A stretch of DNA of 41,793 bases from a virus, in IMG/VR virus record IMGVR_UViG_3300032954_000037, positions 1 to 41,793 of that record. One strand, 5' to 3'. The notes below the pieces were generated by a model. It saw only the letters and a program-made list of their open reading frames with translations. It searched no databases and had not been told where the DNA came from. Below are positions 15,522 to 23,773 of this stretch, piece after piece. The position numbers were made by a program, and so were the translations under genes. How positions within the stretch are numbered: the first letter of the stretch is position 1; every line of letters starts with the position of its first letter.

Positions 15522-15878
15522 ATGAGCAAACGAATCAAGTCAGTCGAGCATCGCTTTGGCGGGCATCTGCTGCTTCATTTTGAAGACGGAACCGACAAGA
15601 TGCTTCAACGCGGTGAGCACGAAAAGCATGGACTCGGGCCGGGGGATTTCTACCCGCCAGTGCTCCCAACTGCTGACGATCTTGACGCTGATGCGAAGGA
15701 GAAAAAAATTGCCCTGGACACGCAGGCAAGTAAAGTATCTGTTCAGCAGCGGGAGTCCGCTGACGCCAAAGCAAAAATCGAAGATGCACCGGGAACTCCA
15801 TCAGGACCCGAAACTGGGACACGCGAAGAAGGGCAGCAGGGCGCTCAAGCGCAAGACGAGCAGCCAGCTAGCGCGTAA
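15522..15878 (+). CDS. Hypothetical protein with overprinted C-terminus, 118 aa
   Basis: The N-terminal 65 residues look folded (SVEHRFGGHLLLHFEDGT). The rest is low-complexity, Gln/Ala/Glu-rich and overlaps the gene at 15709 in another frame for 170 bases. The loss of complexity fits a tail written on top of another gene. Function unknown. Confidence 0.6.
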   Translation: MSKRIKSVEHRFGGHLLLHFEDGTDKMLQRGEHEKHGLGPGDFYPPVLPTADDLDADAKEKKIALDTQASKVSVQQRESADAKAKIEDAPGTPSGPETGTREEGQQGAQAQDEQPASA

Positions 15879-15918
15879 GTCCGATACTCACGCATTCGTA
15901 GGCGGAAGGAGAGCTTAG
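15709..15918 (+). CDS. Small basic protein nested in another gene, 69 aa
   Basis: TTG start with a perfect AAGGAG seven bases upstream. The sequence is compact and basic: PWTRRQVKYLFSSGSPLTPK, then LHQDPKLGHAKKGSRALKR. It ends ARKSDTHAFVGGR, almost the same ending as the next protein (KRKSDTKAYVYGR), which argues that this frame is real. Such short basic proteins occur by the portal gene in several phages. Confidence 0.65.
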   Translation: MPWTRRQVKYLFSSGSPLTPKQKSKMHRELHQDPKLGHAKKGSRALKRKTSSQLARKSDTHAFVGGRRA

Positions 15919-16158
15919 ATGGCTATCCCGCGCGGCGGTTTCAACTCGATCCCCGCAAGAATCGGTCCCGCGATGCCCGGCGGCGCCCGATTCGCGCCCG
16001 GCCCTATCGCTCGCGTTGCCCCACAGCTTGGCTCATTCAAAAAGGGTGGCAAGGTCAAGAAAACAGGCAGCTATAAATTGCATAAAGGTGAGAGAGTTCT
16101 CACGAAGAAACAGGCCAAGCGCAAGTCTGACACGAAAGCCTACGTCTACGGACGGTAA
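15919..16158 (+). CDS. Small basic protein, 79 aa
   Basis: Starts directly after the preceding stop; upstream GGAAGGAGAG is a good site. Gly/Pro/Arg-rich N-terminal half, then GSYKLHKGERVLTKKQAK and the ending SDTKAYVYGR, shared with the 15709 gene. Probably disordered in part. It overlaps the portal start by one base. Confidence 0.65.
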   Translation: MAIPRGGFNSIPARIGPAMPGGARFAPGPIARVAPQLGSFKKGGKVKKTGSYKLHKGERVLTKKQAKRKSDTKAYVYGR

Positions 16159-18260
16159 TGCCCGCCAAGCCCCTCAAAGACGCCGAATTCCTGCAAAAAC
16201 TCAGAGACAGGTTTCGCTACTGCTTGGAATCTTGGAAAGAAATTCGTGAAGAGCACGATCTAGATATTCGATTTCTCTGCGGAGATTCATGGGAACCCAA
16301 GGAAAAGCAGCGTCGCAAGAACAAAAACCTCCCGATGATTCATCTGGACGAGCTGACGCAGTACATCAACCAGCTCATCAACGACGTGCGGCAGAACAAG
16401 CGCGCGGTGAAGGTGATCCCCAAAGGCTATGGAGCCACAGCGCAAACGGCAGACTTGCGCGGCGACTGGATTCGAGCGGTGGAGTATGCTTCGCAGGCGC
16501 AATCGGCCTACATTACGGCCTTCGAGGGCGCAGCGGGCGGTTCTTACGGCTTCTGGAAGCTCGAAACATTCTACGAGAGCGAGCGGTCATTCAATCTGAG
16601 CGTCCGTATCTCGCCGATTGTCAACGCGAATACGATCATTTTCGATCCCGACTGCAAGCACTACGATTGCTCGGACGCCGAGGATTGTTTTGAGATCGAT
16701 TTCATCTCGCACGAGGCGTTCAAGCGTAAATATCCGAAGGCGGAAGTGGGCGAATTCAGCGAGGAAATCCGCCAGATCGCCCCGGATTGGGTGAAAGACA
16801 AGCAAGTCCAGATTGCAAGCTACTGGAAGGTTGAAGTCGAGAAGATCGAGTTGCACTTGGTGGATGTTAGCGTAAACGGAACGACTGACGCCGTTGTGAT
16901 GCGCTCGGACCAACTGCCGAAAACATTGGACAAGGGCCGCATCCTCAAGTCGCGCGACCACGATGACCGTCGCATCTTGCAATACGTCGTGAATGGCGTG
17001 GAAGTCCTAGAAACGAATGATCCGCGCAAGGGCAAAGGCTGGCCGGGCAACTGGATTCCCATCATTCCCGTGTGGGGCAAAGAGCTTTTCATCGATGACG
17101 GCTCAGGCTCGAAACGGTGCTTGTTCAGCCTGATTCGTTTGGCACGCGATCCTCAACGGTTGCTCAATTACTACGCCTCGCAGGAACTCAAGGAAGCCAA
17201 ACTCACGCCGAATACTCCCTACATGGGACCAAAGGGAATGTTCTCGAATCAAGCCGATCAGTGGGAATCGCTCAACGAAGAAGGGCGCGCCTACGTCGAG
17301 TTTGAGATTCCAGAAGGCTTTCAACCCGGCAGCATCAAGCCCGAGCGCGTGCCTTTCGTTCCCAACTTCCAGCAGTACGAAATGGCGAAGGATGCAGCGA
17401 AGCGTTCGATCATGGCCGCAATGGGCATTGCGCCATTGCCGACCGCCGCAGAGCGCCAGAACCAGAAATCGGGCGTTGCGCTGTCGAAGATTCAAGGCGA
17501 ACGCTCGCAGGGAAGCTTTCACTTTATCGACAACCTTAACCGCTCGCTGGAGTTTTCCGGGCGCCAACTGAACGAAATCTTCGACAAGATTCACGATGCG
17601 CCGCGCGACATCTCGCTGCGCAAGGAAGACGGAACCGATAGTGTGGCCCGCGTGAACGATCCGAATCACCCGGACAATCGCCAGTTCCAAGGCGAACACG
17701 GCGAGACAATCTCGACAGGGCCAAGCTACCAAAGCCAGCGCGAGGAAGCCGCGGACTTCACCGACCAACTCATCACGATTCCCGAAGTGTTCCAGAAGAT
17801 CGCGGACCTTGTTGTGCGCTTGCGTGACCTTGGGCCGATTGGCGAGCAGATCGCGCAACGGCTCACGCCTCCGCAATTCGCGGCGCAAGACGATTCGATC
17901 CCCGACAATGCGAAGGCCGTCATCGGCCAACTCAACCAACAGGTGCAGCAGCTTCAAGGACTTATTCAGCAGTTGCAGCAGGAAAAAGCGGCGAAAATGT
18001 GGGAGATGCAGGGCAAGACGAACATCGAGCAGATTCACTCCGACACCGCGATTGCCGTTGCGCAGATCAACACCAAAGCGCAGTTGCTCTCGGAGAGAAT
18101 CAGCGCGCTCGAAGCTCTCCGCGCGGACTTCCATCAGAACGCGCACGAAACGGCTTTGTCCGCTCAGGAGCACAATCAGGCGCTCGCGCAGAATGCGCAA
18201 ACTGCTGCCTTGACACTGCCACCCGCTTCACCGCAAAATGGCGGCACAAATGGCCAGTGA
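16158..18260 (+). CDS. P22-like portal protein, 700 aa
   Basis: Twelve copies form the DNA channel at one capsid vertex. Length and layout match the P22 gp1-like family: N-terminal KLRDRFRYCLESWKEIREEH, early QLINDVRQNKRAVKVIP, then a central stem and clip region, and a long coiled C-terminus (about residues 590-690: VIGQLNQQVQQLQGLIQQLQ and on) that recalls the P22 barrel helix. Context agrees: terminase upstream, scaffold and P22-type coat downstream. It overlaps the next gene by 23 bases. Confidence 0.93.
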   Translation: MPAKPLKDAEFLQKLRDRFRYCLESWKEIREEHDLDIRFLCGDSWEPKEKQRRKNKNLPMIHLDELTQYINQLINDVRQNKRAVKVIPKGYGATAQTADLRGDWIRAVEYASQAQSAYITAFEGAAGGSYGFWKLETFYESERSFNLSVRISPIVNANTIIFDPDCKHYDCSDAEDCFEIDFISHEAFKRKYPKAEVGEFSEEIRQIAPDWVKDKQVQIASYWKVEVEKIELHLVDVSVNGTTDAVVMRSDQLPKTLDKGRILKSRDHDDRRILQYVVNGVEVLETNDPRKGKGWPGNWIPIIPVWGKELFIDDGSGSKRCLFSLIRLARDPQRLLNYYASQELKEAKLTPNTPYMGPKGMFSNQADQWESLNEEGRAYVEFEIPEGFQPGSIKPERVPFVPNFQQYEMAKDAAKRSIMAAMGIAPLPTAAERQNQKSGVALSKIQGERSQGSFHFIDNLNRSLEFSGRQLNEIFDKIHDAPRDISLRKEDGTDSVARVNDPNHPDNRQFQGEHGETISTGPSYQSQREEAADFTDQLITIPEVFQKIADLVVRLRDLGPIGEQIAQRLTPPQFAAQDDSIPDNAKAVIGQLNQQVQQLQGLIQQLQQEKAAKMWEMQGKTNIEQIHSDTAIAVAQINTKAQLLSERISALEALRADFHQNAHETALSAQEHNQALAQNAQTAALTLPPASPQNGGTNGQ

Positions 18261-18654
18261 CGCGATAGAACGCCTTTTCCTCGGCAATGACGAGCAGAAG
18301 CGCACGCTTTGGGAGCAGAATCTAGAGTTGCGCAAAAAACTGTCCTGCTGGGAGCGCGATTACGAAATTATCAGCCAACACTATCTGGAACTCGAAAAGC
18401 GCCACGCAGCGATGATCGAAGAAATGGCGTGGAAGCCAACGGGAATAGCCGTCGTGGAAGAAAATGCGCAGATTCACAGTGATTTCCTGCGTCGGACGAT
18501 AGAGAATTTACGGGATTCAATATCCATGCGCGATGGAATGCTGAAGTTTCAGCAGGAAGAACTCAACGAATTGCGCGGATGGGGCAAGGTGACTCTTTTT
18601 GGTCTGTTGAAAAAGTGGTGGAAAATACGAAAGGAAGAACAATGGCCAAGCTGA
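18238..18654 (+). CDS. Coiled-coil protein, 138 aa
   Basis: Almost all helix with heptads (LWEQNLELRKKLSCWERDYE; FLRRTIENLRDSIS). The second Met (18250) is an alternative start that shortens the overlap with portal. Perhaps an assembly factor, given its place between portal and scaffold; unproven. Aromatic and basic end (LLKKWWKIRKEEQW). Confidence 0.7.
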   Translation: MAAQMASDAIERLFLGNDEQKRTLWEQNLELRKKLSCWERDYEIISQHYLELEKRHAAMIEEMAWKPTGIAVVEENAQIHSDFLRRTIENLRDSISMRDGMLKFQQEELNELRGWGKVTLFGLLKKWWKIRKEEQWPS

Positions 18655-18839
18655 AAGTACCGAAGATGGAAAAGATGGAAGGCGCAGCGGATCAGAAGCG
18701 CAAATCCTCGGGCATCATGGGCGGCGCGTCGATCAACGAAGCGCCCGGCGAGATCAATACCAAGCAGTTCGGGCACGTCAAAAAGACGGCCATGAAACTG
18801 CACGGCTCCGATCCCTACATTGCCAGCCACAAACTGTAA
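18642..18839 (+). CDS. Hypothetical protein, 65 aa
   Basis: ATG 18642 follows AAGGAAG. Basic and Met/Lys-rich start (AKLKVPKMEKMEG), then GGASINEAPGEINTKQFGHV. Not recognised. It is the last gene before a promoter at 18852, so it closes the packaging transcript. Confidence 0.65.
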   Translation: MAKLKVPKMEKMEGAADQKRKSSGIMGGASINEAPGEINTKQFGHVKKTAMKLHGSDPYIASHKL

Positions 18840-18851
18840 AGCAATACCCAT

Positions 18852-18880
18852 TTGACAGTAGGGCGGATTAAGTGCATTAT
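18852..18880 (+). promoter_or_regulatory. Promoter of the scaffold-coat genes
   Basis: Perfect -35 TTGACA, 17-base spacer, -10 CATTAT (four of six). It is the best-spaced sigma-70-like promoter in the window and sits in the 133-base gap before the scaffold gene, giving the highly expressed coat genes their own start. Confidence 0.65.
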
Positions 18881-18915
18881 CTCCGCGAAGCCCGCGACGG
18901 CTCAAAACTAGGCAA

Positions 18916-18966
18916 TCCGATGAAAGTGGACTCGTCACCCACATTGGCAGTGAAACTTTCATCGGA
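18916..18966 (+). promoter_or_regulatory. 12-bp inverted repeat hiding the scaffold ribosome site
   Basis: TCCGATGAAAGT (18916-18927) pairs perfectly with 18955-18966 across a 27-base loop. The right arm contains three of the four bases of the ribosome site GGAG (18964-18967), five bases before ATG 18973. In RNA this stem would block initiation, so it is a candidate translational switch for scaffold synthesis. Confidence 0.65.
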
Positions 18967-18972
18967 GATTCG

Positions 18973-20010
18973 ATGGCCTCAGAAGCAGCCGTAGTCGAAC
19001 GAACGAACTCACAAACTCTCGCTTCCCTGACTCCCGCCGAAATGAAAGAGTGGCGCGTCACCGGGAAACTGCCCTCCGAGAAGTCAGTCTCCGAAAAGCC
19101 CGCGGAAAAAGAATCCAAGACGGAAGCCGCGGCCTCGTCACCCGCTGCGAAAACGGAAGTCACCGAGATTGCAGGCGAAAAGCCCGCGTCTGAAACGTCC
19201 GCTGCCCCGGTAACAGCGAAGGAAGAACCGAAGCCCAAAGGTGCGGAAGCGCGCATCAAGGCTCTTCTTGCGGAGAACAAGAAGCTCGAATCCGAGATTC
19301 TCGAACTTCGCAAGAAGCCCGCCGTCGCGCAGGCGAAACCAATCGAGGAACCCGCCAGACCTCGCCGCAACGATGTGGACTCGAAAACCGGACTTGCCCT
19401 GTACGCCTCGGATGACGCTTACAGTGAAGCTCTTGAGAAGTACCTCACCGCCAAAGTGACGGCGGACGTGGAAAAGAGATCAGCCAAAGCGCAGGCCGAG
19501 CAGCGTATCGTTGAGCAGCGGAAGTTGCAGGAAAAGAAGTGGCACAATGCGCTGAAAATAGCGAATGAGAAGCATCCTGATTTCGCCCAGGTGTGCGAGA
19601 TCGATGACAAGGGAGCGTTTCAGAACAAAGCCCTCAAGTCGATCAAGTCCAACGGCGTGCTGGATGCGTGGATTTTGGACTCCGACATGGGAGCCGAGAT
19701 TCTCTATCATCTCGCCAAGACCCCCGAAGACATCGAGCGCATCGAGTCGCTTCCTCCGTTTTCCGCCGCACGCGAGCTGACCAAGCTCGAAGACAAGCTC
19801 TCCGGTTCCGTTTCCGCACCGCCCAAGGAAGAAAAGGCTGAGGTTCAACCCAAGCCCAAGGTTACTGGCGCTCCCGCGCCTGCCGCCAGCATCGCTGGCA
19901 AAGCAACCGCCCCGGCCGACGAAATAGCCGCAGCCGTCGATGCCGAGGACTTCCGCAGGTACGCTCGCGTGGCAAACGCGGCGGATCATGCCAAACGGAA
20001 AGCGAGCTAG
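18973..20010 (+). CDS. Scaffolding protein, 345 aa
   Basis: Immediately precedes a P22-type coat gene and has scaffold character: charged, Lys/Glu/Ala-rich, largely disordered, with a coiled coil (LLAENKKLESEILELRKK) and a helical middle. The N-terminus has TPAEMKEWRVTGKLP, which recurs in scaffold-like phage proteins. Scaffolds guide coat assembly and leave the procapsid. The basic C-terminus (AADHAKRKAS) could contact coat, as the C-terminal HTH does in P22. Translation may be controlled by the hairpin at 18916-18966. Confidence 0.8.
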   Translation: MASEAAVVERTNSQTLASLTPAEMKEWRVTGKLPSEKSVSEKPAEKESKTEAAASSPAAKTEVTEIAGEKPASETSAAPVTAKEEPKPKGAEARIKALLAENKKLESEILELRKKPAVAQAKPIEEPARPRRNDVDSKTGLALYASDDAYSEALEKYLTAKVTADVEKRSAKAQAEQRIVEQRKLQEKKWHNALKIANEKHPDFAQVCEIDDKGAFQNKALKSIKSNGVLDAWILDSDMGAEILYHLAKTPEDIERIESLPPFSAARELTKLEDKLSGSVSAPPKEEKAEVQPKPKVTGAPAPAASIAGKATAPADEIAAAVDAEDFRRYARVANAADHAKRKAS

Positions 20011-20012
20011 TA

Positions 20013-21260
20013 GTGCCAAACACATTTGCATTTCCGCAGTGGGTTTCGATGGAAGCCCTGCGGTTATTGCTCAACAAGCTCGAAGTCGTTTCGGTGTTCA
20101 ACACGGAATGGCAGAAGGAATTCGAGCAGGAATTTCCCATCGGTTCGGTGGCGCAGGTCAAGATTCCGCAGCGCTTCACGATCCGCGATGGACTGGGCTA
20201 TAACCCGCAGCCGATCAACCGCCTCACCACGACCGTAAACTGCAACCAGATCATGGGCGTGGACTTCGAGTGGGATGACTTCGAGCAGGCTCTGAACATG
20301 GAGCGCTCGAAGGAAGAGATTCGCCGGCAGTATCTTGAGCCCGCCGTCGCGCAAATGGCTCAGGAAACCGATTCTCGCGCCGCGCAGTTCGCCTATCAGA
20401 ACACCAACAACATCGTGGGCGTGCTAGGGCAGGACCCGAACACAGTCACGACATTCGCACAAGCACGGCAGAGATTGTTCGAGCTGGCGTGTCCTCCGGG
20501 CGGTGGGAAGGCGCTTTGCATTCCGCCTCAATTCTCAACTTCGATGGTGCCCGCCCTGCAAACCTTGCTGAACCCGCAGGATGACATCTCGAAGCAATTC
20601 AAGGAAGGCTCTCTCGGCAAGCTCCACGGGTTTGACGTATACGAGTGCATGTCACTCTGGCGTCACACTTGCGGAACCGTGGCGGGCGCTTTCACGGTCA
20701 ACACGGGGAACGCGAACAACGGCGGCAACCAGATCGGCGTAAACTTGACGGCTGGCGATACGATCAATGCAGGCGACGTAATCTCCATCGCCAACGTAAA
20801 CCAGGTCAACCCGATGACGCGGCGCTATCTCTCGCTGGTGCCGAAGCAGTTCGTCGTGCTCCAACCATTGGTTGCAGCAGGCGGCGGCGCGGCAGCGGAT
20901 TACCTGATTGTTTCCCCGGCCATCTTCGGGCCCGGCTCCCAGTACCAGAACGTGGACGCTCTGCCCGGAAACGGCGCGGCGGTCACGGTATTCCCCGGCA
21001 CGGCAGCCCCGAACGGGAAGTCTTCCGCTCAGGGGCTCGTGATCCACGGCGATGCGTTCGCATTCGTTGGCGTCAAGCTCGAAGAGCCGCGCGCCACGGA
21101 AATGACGACGCAGACCCGCGACCCGGAAACAAGGGCTGCGGTTCGGTTCGTTCGCATGTGGGACCCAGTTCAAGCCAAAATGATTAACCGTTGGGACAGC
21201 GTATTCGGGTTCGGCCAGCTCTACGCGGATTCGTGCGCCGTTCGAGTTCTTGGCGCGTGA
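20013..21260 (+). CDS. P22-type major coat protein, 415 aa
   Basis: HK97-fold coat of the P22 class, about 415 copies per T=7 shell. Seen: the N-terminal MEALRLLLNKLEVVSVFNTE, the GSVAQVKIPQRFTIRDG strand, a helix AQMAQETDSRAAQFAYQN, and a Gly/Asn-rich insertion around residues 220-270 where P22 coat has its I-domain. It ends with EMTTQTRDPETRAAVRFV then RWDSVFGFG, the P-domain and final strand typical of the family. GTG start three bases after the scaffold stop; coupling likely. Confidence 0.92.
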   Translation: MPNTFAFPQWVSMEALRLLLNKLEVVSVFNTEWQKEFEQEFPIGSVAQVKIPQRFTIRDGLGYNPQPINRLTTTVNCNQIMGVDFEWDDFEQALNMERSKEEIRRQYLEPAVAQMAQETDSRAAQFAYQNTNNIVGVLGQDPNTVTTFAQARQRLFELACPPGGGKALCIPPQFSTSMVPALQTLLNPQDDISKQFKEGSLGKLHGFDVYECMSLWRHTCGTVAGAFTVNTGNANNGGNQIGVNLTAGDTINAGDVISIANVNQVNPMTRRYLSLVPKQFVVLQPLVAAGGGAAADYLIVSPAIFGPGSQYQNVDALPGNGAAVTVFPGTAAPNGKSSAQGLVIHGDAFAFVGVKLEEPRATEMTTQTRDPETRAAVRFVRMWDPVQAKMINRWDSVFGFGQLYADSCAVRVLGA

Positions 21261-21268
21261 GGACAAAC

Positions 21269-22138
21269 ATGAACAAAACACTCAAGAAAATCGCATTTGG
21301 TTTGTTTCTCGCGCTAGTCGCGCTGGCGCTTCCGTCTCTGTCGCAAGCCCAGCAGAACTATCTCATCCAGACCACGCTGACCGCAGCGGTTCCGGCTCCT
21401 GCGTCTCTGAATCTTGCGGCTCCCGTGCCTTACTCGGGAGTTTCCGTGGCATCCAGCACGGGAATCTCGGGCATTCTGGGCAACCAGACCGCGACGATCA
21501 ACCAGCAAACCTCGTGGCAGATTTACGTGGACCGCGAACTTATGCAGGTCGTTCAGGTCAACGGCAACGTGCTACAGGTGCAGCGCGGCGTCGGTGGAAC
21601 CGTGGCAACAGCCCACGCATCCGGGGCAATGGTTCTCGCCGGCCGCGCTTACTGGTTCAACGTCTCAGATCCGGGGGTTTCCTCGACTCCGCAAGGAACG
21701 AACGCTCCGGCGAACTCGCCCTGCGTTCTTGCCAACGTGATCGCTTCCCCGTGGGTCAACGTCCGTTCCGGCAATCAATGGGTCTGCAATCCGAACTCAT
21801 TGACGTGGCAGGCTGGCTTCGGGAGCCCGTACATCGCGCAGAATTCCGCGATGGCGACGGTCGCTTCGGTGGCTGGCGCGACGAACGTCTCGTTCCCCAC
21901 GATCAAGATTTCCGGAACGAACGCCATTACGTCTTGGACGTTCACCGGAAACGGGGCGATTGGGGTCTGCGGAGTGGCTACGGCCAATTCCTGCATGACT
22001 TCATTCTCAGTGATTCCGACTGGAACATGGACAACCACGGCGACAAATAATATCGGCGCAGTTATCAGCGCCGTTGTTGGACAAGTCCAAGTATGGAATT
22101 GGAACGCCGTTGATGGTAAATGGTACGTGCAACCATAA
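21269..22138 (+). CDS. Exported virion-region protein with Sec signal peptide, 289 aa
   Basis: The start at 21269 gives a textbook signal peptide: K3, K6, K7, a 14-residue hydrophobic core (FGLFLALVALALP), and cleavage after SQA (residue 27) leaving Gln. The rest is beta-rich and Ala/Val/Thr-rich, with a segment like VDRELMQVVQVNGNVLQVQR that recurs in phage head-decoration or fibre proteins. The C-terminal GQVQVWNWNAVDGKWYVQP is typical of a beta-strand ending. It lies directly after coat, so a decoration role fits, but a signal peptide on a virion protein is odd. Confidence 0.7.
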   Translation: MNKTLKKIAFGLFLALVALALPSLSQAQQNYLIQTTLTAAVPAPASLNLAAPVPYSGVSVASSTGISGILGNQTATINQQTSWQIYVDRELMQVVQVNGNVLQVQRGVGGTVATAHASGAMVLAGRAYWFNVSDPGVSSTPQGTNAPANSPCVLANVIASPWVNVRSGNQWVCNPNSLTWQAGFGSPYIAQNSAMATVASVAGATNVSFPTIKISGTNAITSWTFTGNGAIGVCGVATANSCMTSFSVIPTGTWTTTATNNIGAVISAVVGQVQVWNWNAVDGKWYVQP

Positions 22139-22153
22139 ATAGGAGAAACGCGA

Positions 22154-22405
22154 ATGCAGGTATGTGCATCTCTTTGGGCCACGTTCAACGGAGCAACGGG
22201 AGCAGGCGCAATTGCTCTCACGGGTGCTCAGGTTGGCGACATAGTTTCTTTGGTGTACAGATTCGGAGCATCTCAACAGGGCGGCATGGAAGCTTCTTTT
22301 GAGACAACCATTTCTGTTGCCGAAGAAATTCAGCAAACAGACGCCACCGATCTAAGCGGATTGACGCTTGGAGTACTTTTGCTTCGGCCAATCACCACAA
22401 CTTAA
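22154..22405 (+). CDS. Small virion-region protein, 83 aa
   Basis: Site TAGGAGAAACGCG then ATG. Beta-rich and Ala/Gly-rich (TGAGAIALTGAQVGDIVSLV), then an acidic C-terminal half. Not recognised; likely a minor structural or fibre-associated protein from its place in the coat operon. Confidence 0.65.
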   Translation: MQVCASLWATFNGATGAGAIALTGAQVGDIVSLVYRFGASQQGGMEASFETTISVAEEIQQTDATDLSGLTLGVLLLRPITTT

Positions 22406-22413
22406 CGCTTCGA

Positions 22414-22434
22414 GGGCTTGAGCGAATCAAGCCC
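22414..22434 (+). promoter_or_regulatory. Perfect 8-bp hairpin between virion genes
   Basis: GGGCTTGA-GCGAA-TCAAGCCC, without a following T run. It could stabilise or process the message between the 83-aa and 151-aa genes, or act as an attenuator. Confidence 0.55.
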
Positions 22435-22455
22435 CACACATTCTAAGAGGGTGCC

Positions 22456-22911
22456 ATGACGCAAATAGCGACAGTCGTAAACCCGAACATTTCGCAGGGT
22501 CCGCACGGCATTGGCGCACGCAACGCGGGCGGCGTCTACGCCCAAGATAACCAGCAGGACATCATCGACACCGACTGTTTTCAAGGTCCGGTTACTCTGC
22601 TGTCAGGCACTACCGATGCGATCCCGGCCCACCAAGGTGGCAATTTCATCATCAAGACCGGGCAAGCGGATGCGATCACCGCTTCGGCACCCACGGCTGG
22701 CGTGGATGACGGGCTGACGCTGGCCATCTATTCCGACACAGCCTTCGCCCATACGGTGACTTTCAGTTCGAACTGCATCGCTGACGGGTCCGCCGGTGGC
22801 CCGCATCACATCGTCACTTTCACCACGGGCTATCGCGGGCAGGGAGTTTTGCTCCGCGCGTTCAACGGAACTTGGCAGCTCATGGGCAACACGGGCTGCG
22901 CGATCACTTAA
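22456..22911 (+). CDS. Virion-region protein, 151 aa
   Basis: Site AAGAGGGTGCC then ATG. Beta-rich with a GGNFIIKTGQADAITASAPT stretch and GLTLAIYSDTAFAHTVTFSS, a pattern found in phage decoration and fibre-like proteins. Ends NTGCAIT. No signal peptide. Likely a capsid or tail accessory protein; exact role unknown. Confidence 0.65.
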   Translation: MTQIATVVNPNISQGPHGIGARNAGGVYAQDNQQDIIDTDCFQGPVTLLSGTTDAIPAHQGGNFIIKTGQADAITASAPTAGVDDGLTLAIYSDTAFAHTVTFSSNCIADGSAGGPHHIVTFTTGYRGQGVLLRAFNGTWQLMGNTGCAIT

Positions 22912-22921
22912 GGAGAATTGA

Positions 22922-23263
22922 ATGTCGAATACTCAAAACGACGCGGCATTGCTGGAAGCCGCTCGCAGGATCATCGCGGCGCATCAGACGGTGCAACGTC
23001 CGGAGGGCTTGCCGCGCGAGCATCACGGGCCTCTCGATCCGACTTACGTGCGTCCTCCGGCGACGGAATTCCCGAAGGTGAGCTACAAGGCCAGCGACAA
23101 GGACCCGCGCGGCTACATCACCAAGACAGTCAACTCGAAGGCCGAGGAAGATAAGCTCGCAAAAGGCTGGTCGCGGACGCTCGCGGAAATGAACGCCATT
23201 CTCGATCCGATTGCCAAGCGGCAATATGCGAGCGAAGAGGAACTGGTAACTCAGGAGAAATAG
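22922..23263 (+). CDS. Hypothetical protein, 113 aa
   Basis: Preceded by AAGGAGAATTGA. Helical, with EHHGPLDPTYVRPPATEFPK in the middle and a basic segment SDKDPRGYITKTV. Not recognised. It ends with the ribosome site (CAGGAG) of the broken start at 23265. Confidence 0.65.
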   Translation: MSNTQNDAALLEAARRIIAAHQTVQRPEGLPREHHGPLDPTYVRPPATEFPKVSYKASDKDPRGYITKTVNSKAEEDKLAKGWSRTLAEMNAILDPIAKRQYASEEELVTQEK

Positions 23264-23264
23264 C

Positions 23265-23285
23265 CATGGGGTTCAAATGTGTCTA
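23265..23285 (+). pseudogene. Severed gene start: ATG with ribosome site, stop after six codons
   Basis: AGGAG lies eight bases before ATG 23265, as good as any in the operon, but the frame reads MGFKCV and stops. The minus-strand HNH gene ends here (23273). I infer this was the original start of the downstream tail gene, cut off by the HNH insertion. Confidence 0.5.
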
Positions 23286-23773
23286 AATCTGCCGAAAGAA
23301 TCGCGTGGCAATGGCTGCCTTGTTTTCCAGCTTTCGGATATTTTCTTGCGATGTTCGGGAGACAATTTGCCAGTTTGAGTCTTGTTTTTCTGAGATTCCT
23401 TCGGTGTGGCCCAGCGGCAATTTTCTGGTTCATAATTTCCGTCGTTGTTAATGCGGTCGATCCACGTCCCGATAGGCCTTTCTCCCATGTCGGACAGAAA
23501 ATTCTTAAAATCATCCCACCGGTCGCATATTGCAATTCCGCGCCCGCCGTATCTGTAAAAAGAAGGATTGTTCGGATTCCGACATCGATCCCTCATGCTC
23601 TTCCAAGTGCTATAGGTTCGATTCCCTCTGCGACTCTTTCCGTGCGTACCATTAAAACTGTGATGCCCGAGAATGAACTTGAAATGCTGGCCTTTAACCC
23701 ACCCGTACTTCGCGGACGAATGTTTCGCTACTTTCGTTTTTCTGCCGCATCCGCATTGGCAAAGGCCGTCCAT
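23273..23773 (-). CDS. HNH homing endonuclease, opposite strand to the virion operon, 166 aa
   Basis: Conserved phage HNH family: N-terminal CQCGCGRKTKVAK and KFILGHHSF, then WKSMRDRCRNPNNPSFYRYG, GRGIAICDRWDDF, and ERPIGTWIDRINNDGNYEP with ENCRWATPKES. The RIxxDGxYxPxNCRW core is the catalytic site. It is the only minus-strand gene among the virion genes. It abuts the tail-fibre gene head to head, and a TATAAT on the minus strand (23791-23796) could serve its own promoter. Clearly a selfish insertion. Confidence 0.9.
   Translation of the reverse strand: MDGLCQCGCGRKTKVAKHSSAKYGWVKGQHFKFILGHHSFNGTHGKSRRGNRTYSTWKSMRDRCRNPNNPSFYRYGGRGIAICDRWDDFKNFLSDMGERPIGTWIDRINNDGNYEPENCRWATPKESQKNKTQTGKLSPEHRKKISESWKTRQPLPRDSFGRFRHI

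Noticed and set aside
22414-22434. Hairpin as an intrinsic terminator
   Set aside because: No T run follows and the same operon continues; listed only as a hairpin.
23279-23719. N-terminal extension of the tail-fibre gene to 23279
   Set aside because: These codons are exactly antisense to a well-conserved HNH gene, so the open frame is a shadow.
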